The notes beneath the pieces are model-generated. The model worked only from the letters and a program-made list of their open reading frames with translations, was not told where the DNA came from and searched no databases. From Muricea muricata (Eukaryota > Cnidaria > Anthozoa > Malacalcyonacea > Plexauridae), in NCBI GenBank assembly GCA_963855995.1, contig OY979724.1:2143858-2207857 (forward strand): a DNA stretch of 64,000 bases. Direction: 5' to 3'. Every line of letters starts with the position of its first letter. Within the stretch, counting starts at the first letter, position 1. This document shows, piece after piece, positions 20,697 through 28,985 of this stretch. Made by a program: the position numbers and the translations under genes.

Positions 20697-21340
20697 TTGG
20701 AAGGAGAACACAACGCTATCGTGAAAGAAATGGTGTCGATGAAGGAAAAATATGACAAATAATGCCAGCTATTACAACCAAGCTCAACTGAGCAAGCAGA
20801 AAGTTTACAGCACCTCAGTGAAGAATACGATAAAGGAGAACTCAAAGCTGTCGTGAATGTTGTCGCCGAAGGAAAAATATGACAAACAATGCCAGCTATT
20901 ACAACCAAGCTCAACTGAGCAAGCAAAAAGTTTACAACACCTCAGTGAAGAATACGACGAAGGGAGAACTCGAAGCTGTCGTGAAAGAAATGTTGTCGCT
21001 GAAGGAAAAATATGACAAACAATGCTAGCTATTACAACCAAGTTCAACTGAGCAGGAAAAAAGTTTACAACACCTCAGACTCAGTGAAAAATAAGACGAA
21101 AGGAGAACTCAAAGCTGTCGTGAAAGAAATGTTGTCGCTGAAGGAAAAATATGACAAACAATCCCAGCTATTCCAACCAAGCTCAACTGAGCAAGCAAAA
21201 AGTTTACAACACCTCAGTGAAGAATACGACGATTTCAAGCTATTTGAATCCTCAACAAAGAAGGGAATGAAACGCTTGAGTACCAAGCTAACTGATATAA
21301 CTCTAAAATTCGGCAAGGTATCCAAACAAAAATAGACGCG
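20697..21340 (+). repeat. Four tandem units of ~130-138 bp encoding a coiled-coil segment, now broken
   Basis: Units start GGAGAACTCAAAGCTGTCG (or a variant) and run through AAGGAAAAATATGACAAACAA, ACAACCAAGCTCAACTGAGC and CACCTCAGTGAAGAATACGA, starting near 20697, 20835, 20962 and 21101. Each would encode KEMLSLKEKYDKQ-like residues, but stops (ATGACAAATAATG) and short deletions break the frame. The T1 copy has a single unit, so T2 expanded by tandem duplication. Confidence 0.7.
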
Positions 21341-21369
21341 ATTTAGCAATAAAGCTATAACTATACAAC

Positions 21370-21681
21370 GTGAAAATCATTGGCAAACCGCAAGCGATAG
21401 ACCAGAACGAAACCGCCGATGACACTGCCAATATCTGTATTAATCTATTTCATAATACTCGAGCAACTAACGTCACATTGCAGGAAAAAGAGATTGCCCA
21501 CCAAATTCCGACTAGAGGTGATAGCAGCAGACCCAATAGTATTTTCAACCTCGCAAGCCAGGGTCTTCATCTACGCCCGGCGCTGTATAAATACAAAAGA
21601 AATACATCTCAACGAATTTTATACGCTGATTCGAATGGTGGTATTTATACTCGTGCGCGTTGCATAAAACCCGAGTTATAG
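21370..21681 (+). pseudogene. LINE-ORF1-like fragment, second copy
   Basis: The frame encodes MKIIGKPQAIDQNETADDTA, then INLFHNTRATNVTLQEKEIA and HQIPTRGDSSRPNS. This is the usual layout of an ORF1 central domain (KIxGxP...ETA..., IAHRxP...RP). A second frame (21419-21667) continues with STSQARVFIYARRCINTKEI. It ends abruptly at 21671, where the duplicated GTTAAAAAATCAGACTTG segment begins. Confidence 0.5.
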
Positions 21682-21719
21682 TTAAAAAATCAGACTTGCA
21701 CAGCAATTGTGTCTAGCAG

Positions 21720-21939
21720 CAGCCTCGTACCCAGGCGCTTTATGTGCTTATAGTACAGTTATATATAGAGAGATCAGTAGATAAATTAGCGAGCGCGCGG
21801 GGGTGCTTGGGGAGGTTTTAAAGAGCGGCTTCGCTCTTCAAAACCTCCCCAAGCACCTCCGCGCGCTCGCTACTTTAGTAACTGACCTCTATATCTATAA
21901 CTGTATTAAAAGCACACAAAGCGCCTGGGTACGAGGCTG
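21720..21939. mobile_element. MULE-like palindromic MITE with 9-bp duplication
   Basis: The element starts CAGCCTCGTACCCAGGCGC and ends with its inverse. The whole element is nearly one palindrome, with a central hairpin (GGGGAGGTTTTAAAGAGC, then GGCTTC, then the inverse). A perfect 9-bp duplication, GTCTAGCAG, flanks it (21711-21719 and 21940-21948). The unoccupied site is preserved in duplication copy 1 near 14487 (GTGTCTGGTAGCTTTGG). Its ends resemble those of 4564-5059. Confidence 0.85.
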
Positions 21940-22960
21940 GTCTAGCAGCTTTAGACATCTATGTAACGGTTTTCATCTACATGGCAAATTATCATAAGGT
22001 TTCCACCACATCTTTGACATCAAATTTACTTTTGGCATTGCATGGCGCTCATTTATTATTTAACAGAAACATAGATGTAATATCACACAAGCGTTCTAGA
22101 ATGGATATACACCGTCCCCTAATACTCTTGGTATATTTTTGTCAAAGTATGTCTTAGAAAATCACGTCCCACCATTGACAAATAGAGGTGTAAATCAAGA
22201 ACAAAAATGTTCTTGGAGAAAAATTATTAAAATACTTCTATAGAGTACTCATTCATATAATTACGATGCAATCTCTTACAACTGTTTAATTATTATATAC
22301 CACTATAACAGATCTTGTAGCCCCGGAGATGAACAATCATATTTCTGGTTCTCAGGCTCTTTGAGCGCCACAGAAACAAACCATTCTTTCAAAGGTTTAC
22401 TTCAAAAAAGTCTCAGAGTAACCAACACAAAAGACAGCAAATGGGAACGATAATAAATTGAATATAATCTGGATGAATCATCCGTTCATTTCTTTAATTG
22501 ATTGGAATCTTCTTATTACTTAACTTTAAGACGCTCTCTAGTTTGAAAATTTACTGTATCTATTAAATGGCGATTCTTTTAATGAGCCCTACTTGGAGAG
22601 CCAACCATACTTGATGCGTTTATATGAAAAATTTCCATAGAGTAGGAAATTTTCCTTTCCTTATATAAATCATTTCCTCATAGGGAAAAAATAGCAACAA
22701 GGCTAGCTCTCATGTAGGGCTCTATTGCACGCATGAGTAGTAGAAGACAAAGGTGAAGCTAGCAAATTGCGGGCGGGTAAAATTAAGGCAGGAGAAACAG
22801 GCAAACCGTCTCTTAGGCAGGCTACAATGCAGTGTATGCTGTTGGAAAACTTGCTTTGTAGAGTGTGGTTTACTAAACTACTCTTCATAGTCTATTTAAG
22901 ACGACTGCAGAATCATGGCTCACTTAAGAAGATTTGAGGGGCACTACAATGTAAAAGTCT

Positions 22961-23230
22961 GTGTCGAAGATTTCATTAAAGAATTCAACTATAAGTATAA
23001 ACAAAATATTTTCCATGGAAGAAATGTCAGCAGATGATGTAAAAATTGAAGTGTATGTACACACATCCAGGTCTGAACACACCGTTCACATCAAAAAGAC
23101 TGAATTACAACAGCAAGTTGGCCTGCGATGCGAGCTGATAAAAGTCATGTTTTGTGACGACCGTGTACCAAAGAAGACCTGGGCGCACCGTCGCCAGAAC
23201 TGTAGTAAACTATTATACCGTATACATTGA
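22961..23230 (+). pseudogene. Small-ORF family type I, copy 4, frameshifted
   Basis: It is nearly identical to copy 1 up to GTCATGTTTTG at about 23154. There a 26-bp deletion (relative to copy 1) shifts the frame and replaces the conserved VSVTTVYQRRPGRTPEL tail with unrelated residues. A 4-bp insertion follows near 23189. The promoter-side sequence is intact. Confidence 0.6.
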
Positions 23231-24014
23231 TCGTAATCTACTTCTGATACCAAGAATTAAAGAGGACATTATATGTTATCGTAATTTACGAAGTCAAATA
23301 TGATGAAACATTGATGTGATTATATAGGCATACATTCATTGTAATAATTGTATCTCATACAGTACGTGGAGTATAATAGTTTAGTCAGAGAATCTACAGT
23401 GCAAGAGAATATGTTCATAAAGTCCGTGTATTGGTTTTCTTTCCTTGTTTGTGTGTTTGGGAACTGACTTACATGCATGTACAGTATAAACTATATTTTA
23501 AATATAATCCGGCCATGATTTTAATAGGAATAGTCAATTGAAGGCTTGAGCGTTATCCTGGGTTCTTAAACTGAAAATAAGATAAGAAAATCTTCATAAT
23601 ACGATAAAATATGTGCGACTGTGAAAGGACAACTTCAATTCGGGACTGCGTATTCCTGTCACAAACATCGGGAGACTGCTGTGGCAATAACTAGGGTTTT
23701 ATGCAACGCGCACGAATATGAATACCACCTTTTGAACCAGCGTATAAAATTCGTTGAGATGTGTTTCTTTTGTATTCATACAGCGCAATGCAATGGATTT
23801 ATGACTGTTTTAAACTATACGAAATTTGATATATTGTAAAATCTTTAATCTCGTTGTCAACAGATACATTTTGTAAATAGTTATCGCTTCTTTTAACCGT
23901 TTTATCTTCCCAATTATGCCAGCTGAATCACCTTGAAAAGCTTTTTTTTAAAGAGCTGGGTTTCACATCAATAGGTATACAATTCGCAAAGAAGTTAAAG
24001 AACGAGGATTAACA

Positions 24015-24063
24015 GATTATGAGTTCGAGGTTTCTATGTAACTGACAATCACCTCGAACTCGA
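24015..24063. mobile_element. Small hairpin element (GAGTTCGAGGTTTC family)
   Basis: ATTATGAGTTCGAGGTTTCTA and ACCTCGAACTCGACC form the arms around a spacer with GTAACTGACAATC. This is the third copy of the family in the mosaic. Confidence 0.55.
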
Positions 24064-24221
24064 CCAAGATTTTACAATATATCAAATTTCGTATGGTTTA
24101 AAACAATCACAAATCCATTGCATTGCATGGTATAAATACAAAAGAAATACGTCCCAACGAATTTTATACGCTGATTCGAATGTTGGTATTTATATTCGTG
24201 CGCGTTGCATAACGGAGACAT

Positions 24222-24233
24222 TGGTGCCGTGAC
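24222..24233 (+). promoter_or_regulatory. Primer-binding site of an LTR retrotransposon fragment (tRNA-His type)
   Basis: TGGTGCCGTGAC is complementary to the 3' end of histidine tRNA (CCA plus GTCACGG..). It follows GAGACAT, which fits an LTR end in CA plus one spacer base. The LTR itself is not present upstream, because the small-ORF 3' module joins directly at GCATAACGGAGACA. Confidence 0.5.
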
Positions 24234-24237
24234 GACG

Positions 24238-24486
24238 ATGGACGGTCAACAAAGATGGACGCGCAAAGGCCAGTCGACGCATTCAAATATCACAACTCAC
24301 AAGGCACAAGCGACAAAGACGACATGGAATAAAGCACAAACTCTGATGACCAGGCAGATGAACGAGACAAATTCTCACAATTTGCAAGTGGCTCTCGAGA
24401 CATTTGACGCAAAATTCGAACAGCTAAAGAAGTTAGCCGCACACATTTCCTGTAAAATCGAGACCTACACAGAACTGAAAACCTAG
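24238..24486 (+). pseudogene. N-terminal gag fragment of an LTR retrotransposon
   Basis: The ATG follows the primer-binding site by four bases. The 83-residue frame is basic at the front, then helical (TRQMNETNSHNLQVALETFD, then FEQLKKLAAHISCKIE), like the coiled-coil start of gag proteins in BEL- and Gypsy-like elements. After the stop a similar frame continues with IAKTDDYLNELMW. No protease, reverse transcriptase or integrase follows, so this is only the 5' piece. Confidence 0.45.
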
Positions 24487-24953
24487 ATCGCAAAGACAGA
24501 CGACTACCTAAACGAACTAATGTGGTAATGGGTAAGAAGTACTGCATTTAGCATTTTATTAGTTCTAACCGGCCAATTGCATAACGCAGTCCATATGAAT
24601 TCAGAAAACAAGAAACAGTCAGGACAGAGTCTGCCAAAGTCCCACAGCCTTCGCTGGAACGTCGAATTTCTGCTCAGTGACAGTGTATCGTTCAGGTAAT
24701 AATGACTAGTGAAACCAGCTACGATTGTGTGTGTGTGTGTCGTTTATAGACTCGTTCAGTTTCTTGCGCTTACTCTAAAGCTAGCTTATATTTATTTTAT
24801 CGCTATGGAAGTTTGAAGTTTCATAGAAAATGTTGTTTGCCAAATCAATTCGTTTGCCAAGCCATGAGTTAGTCTTATAATGACCAGCACACTAGGTCGT
24901 CCAGACGGAAGTGGTGATGTGGCCAATGAAATTTCCTTACCGTGATGTATTTC

Positions 24954-25081
24954 CAGGAAACAAATTTCATTGGACGACACCACTTCCGCCCACTGAGGAT
25001 GGATAAATGATAAAGTCACTATAAAAAGTCCTCATTCTGCTCAACCAAGGCTTTGGAGAACATCTCAAAGGCCCAGTGTAG
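24954..25081 (+). promoter_or_regulatory. Promoter module and first (non-coding) exon of small-ORF type II
   Basis: The block shares GGAAACAAATTTCATTGG, CACTGAGGATGGATA and TCATTCTGCTCAACCAAGGC with modules T1 and T2. Here the TATA box is intact: TATAAAAAG at 25020-25028. A start near 25050 and a donor after CAGTGTAG (25081/25082, GTATAG) give a short 5' exon. An inverted partial copy of the module lies just upstream (about 24893-24936). Confidence 0.5.
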
Positions 25082-25161
25082 GTATAGCTCTGCGATACCT
25101 AGTGACCTTGTAATGATAATCTAAAGGTTAGTTTTCTTTACTATTTTAGCAAGAGACAACA

Positions 25162-25554
25162 ATGTCTGTGAAAATTACCCTGGACGCAGCTACGCATGAA
25201 AGTTGTATACAGACAAATGGTAGCGAGATTCAGTTATCACAAGTGAGAACACGTAAATTACAAGGAGACAGATTGCAATATGAGCTGGTGCTTCTAAAAA
25301 ATTATAATGAACCTGAAACTTGTGCCATGTCTGTGAAAATTACCCTGGACGCAGCTACGCATGAAATTTGTATACAGACAAATGGTAGCGAGATTCAGTT
25401 ATCACAAGTGAGAACACGTAAATTACAAGGAGACAGATTGCAATATGAGCTGGTGTTTCTAAAAAATTATAATGAACCTGAAACTTGTGCCATGTGTCAT
25501 GGCCAGCTCAGTCGCCAAGCAAGAACAAGGCTAAGTCCTCTGCCGGAACTTTAA
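25162..25554 (+). CDS. Small-ORF family type II (130 aa) with internal 165-bp duplication
   Basis: A 68-bp intron (25082-25149, GTATAG..TTTTAG) separates the promoter exon from the coding exon. The ORF begins MSVKITLDAATHESCIQTNG and repeats its first 55 residues exactly once in tandem (25162-25326 and 25327-25491). Two bases differ, changing S to I and L to F. It ends CAMCHGQLSRQARTRLSPLPEL. Without the duplication it would be 75 aa. The MSV start, the strand-like opening and the R..R....PEL ending loosely resemble type I, and the upstream module is shared with type I cassettes. True homology of the proteins is not proven. The function is unknown. Confidence 0.45.
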   Translation: MSVKITLDAATHESCIQTNGSEIQLSQVRTRKLQGDRLQYELVLLKNYNEPETCAMSVKITLDAATHEICIQTNGSEIQLSQVRTRKLQGDRLQYELVFLKNYNEPETCAMCHGQLSRQARTRLSPLPEL

Positions 25555-25647
25555 ACTGTATAATAAGACACTGATGTAAGATATTGTACATAGAAATAAC
25601 AGATAGTTAGCAGTTAAAAACCAACCTAACTACCAAAAATAACACGG

Positions 25648-25858
25648 GGCTGTAGTGGTCAGACCACTCGCCTTGTTGGCTCTGCTGAAAGTCGTGGGTT
25701 TTCTCCGGGTACTCCGGTTTCCTCCCACAGGGAAAGTTGACAGGGTGGGATAGGTAATACGGGCCCAAAGCTAAATGAAGAAAAAAAAAACAAAAAATAA
25801 AAAACAAAAAAAAATAAAAAACAAAAAAAAAAAAATAAAAAAAAACAAAAAAAACCAC
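25648..25858 (+). mobile_element. tRNA-derived SINE, internally deleted, with A-rich tail
   Basis: GGGGCTGTAGTGGTCAGACCACTCGCC is the tRNA-like head with an A box. It is followed by the conserved body (GTGGGTTTTCTCCGGGTACTCC, GGTTTCCTCCCACAGG) and an A-rich tail (25777-25858). Compared with the copy at 45815-46085, about 100 bp with the B box are missing. The minus-strand ORFs rich in Phe are the tail read backwards. Confidence 0.7.
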
Positions 25859-25941
25859 ACACAAAAAATGTACATCAATTACTGAATATAGAGAGTATGA
25901 CTATATGTAAATATGTAGAATATTTAAGGATTGCAAAAACT

Positions 25942-26036
25942 AGACACTCTGAAAATTGTAAGCATTTTAATTCTGCACGTTTTGATTATTAGTCAAAACG
26001 TGCAGAATTAAAATGCTTACAATTTTCAGAGTGTCT
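25942..26036. repeat. Perfect 44-bp palindrome with 7-nt loop
   Basis: The arm AGACACTCTGAAAATTGTAA continues to CGTTTTGA at 25985, and its exact inverse occupies 25993-26036. The loop is TTATTAG. It abuts a 150-bp segment that is repeated directly at 26989. Confidence 0.85.
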
Positions 26037-27143
26037 ATTTTTTGTGCTTTGCATGCATGCAAATACATATCTTTTTTTATAATAGAAATATGTTCAGTTG
26101 TAATGGACATACATTTTTGTGTGCAGACTTTTTGGTATTTTGGTTGGTTTTTAACTGCTAAATTAAGCAGCCCAGAACCCATCTTCAAACGACCTTATTC
26201 GATTATGGCCTCCTCACAGATGATTTGGCGCTTACGCTAAATTGGACACATTTTAACAGTAAGTATTTAATTTAAAATAATTTTTAAAATAGGGTCAAAA
26301 TAGGCTATAAAGTTTTTGCCCAGAGAACTGCTCAATTCTAAAATTGAACTATGTGGCAAAAAATGACATATGTTTGTTGTATGTTTAGCCTAAGTATAAT
26401 TTTAAATTTTTTCTCAACATCATTAATTCTCTTTGAGTTACTTAGTTTTCGAGAATATTTATGCTGACATCAGCATTATTTTTCCCCATAGGACGATGGT
26501 ATATGTGAAATTTTCATAAAAACATCTGATGTGTTTTAAAAAGTCATTATTTTCTACAACTATAAAGAAATCATAAAAGTATTTGCTAAGGCAAACTTTA
26601 TTTTAGCATTTCATTCAAATTACTGAGAAAATGGCCGCCAAAAACTGAAATACTGGAATAAAGTTTTTACTACTAAATATTTTTATAGTTTCTTCATAGT
26701 TGCATAAAATAGTCACTTTCTAACACACATCAGATATTTTTATCAAAATTTTGCATTTCCTATCTCCCTAGGGAAGATTTAAAATAATGCCAACATCGGC
26801 AAAAATATTTTTGAAAACTATGTAACTCAAAGAGAATTAATGGTATCAACTAAGATTTTGAAGAAATACCATGATTTTAAATCAATCAAATTTATAAGTT
26901 TGATTGCGCAAGAAATACCCCTGGCACAGAATAGTGTTTGTCTATGATCTTTCAACACCACTCTCTGTTGATAATGCAAGTAGAGTGCTTATTTTTTGTG
27001 CTTTGCATACATGCAAATACATATCTTTTTTACAACAGAAATATGTTCAGTTGTAATGGACATACATTTTTTGTGTGCAGACTTTTTGGTATTTTGGTTG
27101 GTTTTTAACTAATTAATTAAGCAGCCCAGAACCCATCTTTGGA
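26035..27143. repeat. Direct repeats (~150 bp) flanking a foldback
   Basis: TTTTTTGTGCTTTGCATGCATG through GCAGCCCAGAACCCATCTT at 26035-26188 recurs at 26989-27143 with few differences. Between them lies a large foldback (26418-26845). Confidence 0.75.
26418..26845. mobile_element. Foldback with ~200-bp inverted arms
   Basis: CATTAATTCTCTTTGAGTTAC through ATCTGATGTGTTTTAAAAAG and CTATAAAGAAATCATAAAAG recur inverted in the right half with roughly 80-85% similarity by eye. No coding region was found. Confidence 0.65.
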
Positions 27144-27290
27144 ATGCCAAATTGGACACAAAAGTATCCTTGTATAACATAAGAGACAGGCAGATTGACA
27201 AACTTCAATTTGAAAGAGAATATTAAAACCTCTATCATATCAATTCCTTGTTTCCGTTTTATTTTGTAACTGCAGAACTGCTTTATCATT

Positions 27291-27445
27291 ATACTTGTTA
27301 AGCTTTGTGGAAACACTACGTAAATTATTATTGCAGAGCTTTCGATCTGTAAGCTCGGACCTTCATCAGTGAAGATCCGAGCTTACGGATCGAAAGCTCT
27401 GCAATAATAAATTTACGTGGTGTTTCCACAAAGCTTAACAAGTAT
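27291..27445. mobile_element. Near-perfect palindromic element (~74-bp arms)
   Basis: ATACTTGTTAAGCTTTGTGG through CGATCTGTAAGCTCGGACCTTC is followed by a six-base loop (ATCAGT) and its inverse, with only a few mismatches. A decayed relative occurs at about 41140-41260. Confidence 0.8.
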
Positions 27446-27835
27446 ATTGTATTCACCATGCAAACGTACAAGAAACTTATTGCTTTATCATTGTCATTGT
27501 ATTAAATTTGTACTAATTTAGCACGGTGGAGAAAGTTATTTGTGCGTGTAGATGGTTAAATATATCCTGTACACAGACCTAAATTGGAATCTTACTTCTT
27601 TAGAGTTACGTCTGTGAACAGGCTACGTTGAATAATCAACTAAAATGGCGGCATTGCATACTATTACGTATTACCTATTCGTTTCAAGTAGTCAAATACT
27701 TAAGACAATGAACAGTTTATAACAAGAACGAAAATCTTACCTTTAATTGATGAATTTCTTTTGAAACCTTGCCAGTTTTCAAGCATTATCGGTGTTTCTA
27801 ACAATAAATTTGAGTTAAAAAAAGTCGTACTGGAC
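27446..27835. other. No gene recognised
   Basis: Nothing recognised between the palindrome and Harbinger element A. Confidence 0.5.
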
Positions 27836-28022
27836 CAGGGGTCGGTTGTATAAAGCTCTTAACTGCTTTTTAACTACCCAAAAAGTAGTTAAATAGTGGT
27901 TAACTTTAATCACGTAGTTAGGCCGGTTGTACAAAAAAGCAGTTAGCGTTAACTGCAGTTAAAAAGTAGTTAAAGTTAACTCTCCTCAATGGCATAGTTA
28001 ACTTCTCAAAACCTAGTTAAAT

Positions 28023-28241
28023 ATGGCGGCTGTATTAAGAGTGAACAACTTTTATGAGCGAGATAATACTGAAAGGCAACTCTTACTTAGAGTTTTTAAT
28101 CGTCAGTTTCCCTGGGAAGATTTCTCAGATAAAGAACTCCTAAAACGCTATAGATTTGGCGGAGAATCTTTGCTTTTTATAGCGCGACTCATCGACGGCG
28201 AAGTGAGACCACTAACAAAGCGAAACCAGGCTCATCACTAA
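28023..28241 (+). pseudogene. Harbinger transposase N-terminal fragment (72 aa)
   Basis: The frame starts MAAVLRVNNFYERDNTERQL and contains FSDKELLKRYRFGGESLLFI, then RPLTKRNQAH. This matches the N-terminal segment of PIF/Harbinger transposases (DxEFxxRFRLSKETFxxL...RPTxRxxAL). The catalytic DDE domain is missing: directly after NQAHH the sequence passes into the antisense end of the Myb-like gene. The element cannot move on its own. Confidence 0.7.
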
Positions 28242-28253
28242 AGACTTATAATT

Positions 28254-28560
28254 TTAGCAGTGGTAGTGGTTGGTGGTCTTGCTGCAGGACGTCCACCAGT
28301 TTTCCATTGAGACTGCATTACCCCAGAATTTGTTTTTTTTTGTCAATTTGGGCCATGTTTTGCAATTTTCCCGTATTTCTATTGGTGTACGTTTTTCATA
28401 GCTGTTAATCTGGGAAGTAAATAGTTTCACACAACTTTTGCTTTTAGGCATTTGTTATTGTGCTCGAAAATTGGCCCCGTAATGTGTCTAAATTTTGTTC
28501 AACTACATTAACCAGTAGGTTGCATTCTACTGAATTAAAATTTTGTTTTGGTTTTCTTCC
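28254..28560 (-). pseudogene. Myb/SANT-like Harbinger accessory protein fragment (element A)
   Basis: The minus strand reads NFNSVECNLLVNVVEQNLDT, then LRGQFSSTITNA, then a stop. A frameshifted continuation follows (INSYEKRTPIEIRENCKTWP). The pattern is that of the Myb/SANT-like (NAIF1-type) DNA-binding protein encoded by Harbinger elements beside the transposase. Here it is inactivated. Confidence 0.65.
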
Positions 28561-28818
28561 CTTGTTTTGGATTAGTTGCTTTATGGGCAGACATTTTGAA
28601 TTTGTGTACATGTAATTAGTAATTCAATTTGAAAAATACCTGTAAGCTTGGCAACTGTGGTTACATTGGAAAATATGACCTCAGACATGATACAAATACA
28701 TACAGTATATATGACATGAGTTGTATATTGATTTTTGTTACATCTGACAACCCATCAAACAAATATTGATTATTGTGTATAACACAATATTGAAACATAC
28801 AGTGTACCTTCTAATTAA

Positions 28819-28985
28819 CAATTAGATTACGAGCTCGAGATTTCTATGCGGTGATAGTTGATGAGGGCAAAGCCCAAATCAACTATCACCGCATAGAAAT
28901 CTCGAGCTCGTAATCTAATTGTTTTAGAGGGCAAAGCCCAAATCAACTATCACCGCATAGAAATCTCGAGTTCGTAATCTAATTG
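28819..28985. mobile_element. Nested hairpin element: perfect 44-bp arms plus a tandem third arm
   Basis: CAATTAGATTACGAGCTCGAG through GTGATAGTTGAT (28819-28862) is exactly inverted at 28878-28921 across a 15-bp spacer, GAGGGCAAAGCCCAA. Spacer plus right arm are then repeated directly at 28927-28985. It is the same family as 16885-16953. Confidence 0.8.

Larger units (their letters stand above)
21672..23860. repeat. Segmental duplication, copy 2 (copy 1 at 14454-16960)
   Basis: The order of landmarks is the same as in copy 1: GTTAAAAAATCAGACTTGCAC, AAAATCACGTCCCACCATTG, GAGCCCTACTTGGA, CAAGGCTAGCTCTCATGTAG, the small ORF, and TTGTATTCATACAGCGCAATG. It lacks the (ATT)n and the foldback of copy 1 and contains the MULE-like element. 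Confidence 0.8.

Noticed and set aside
25607-25864. Phe-rich ORFs on the minus strand that look like membrane proteins
   Set aside because: They are the A-rich SINE tail read in reverse.
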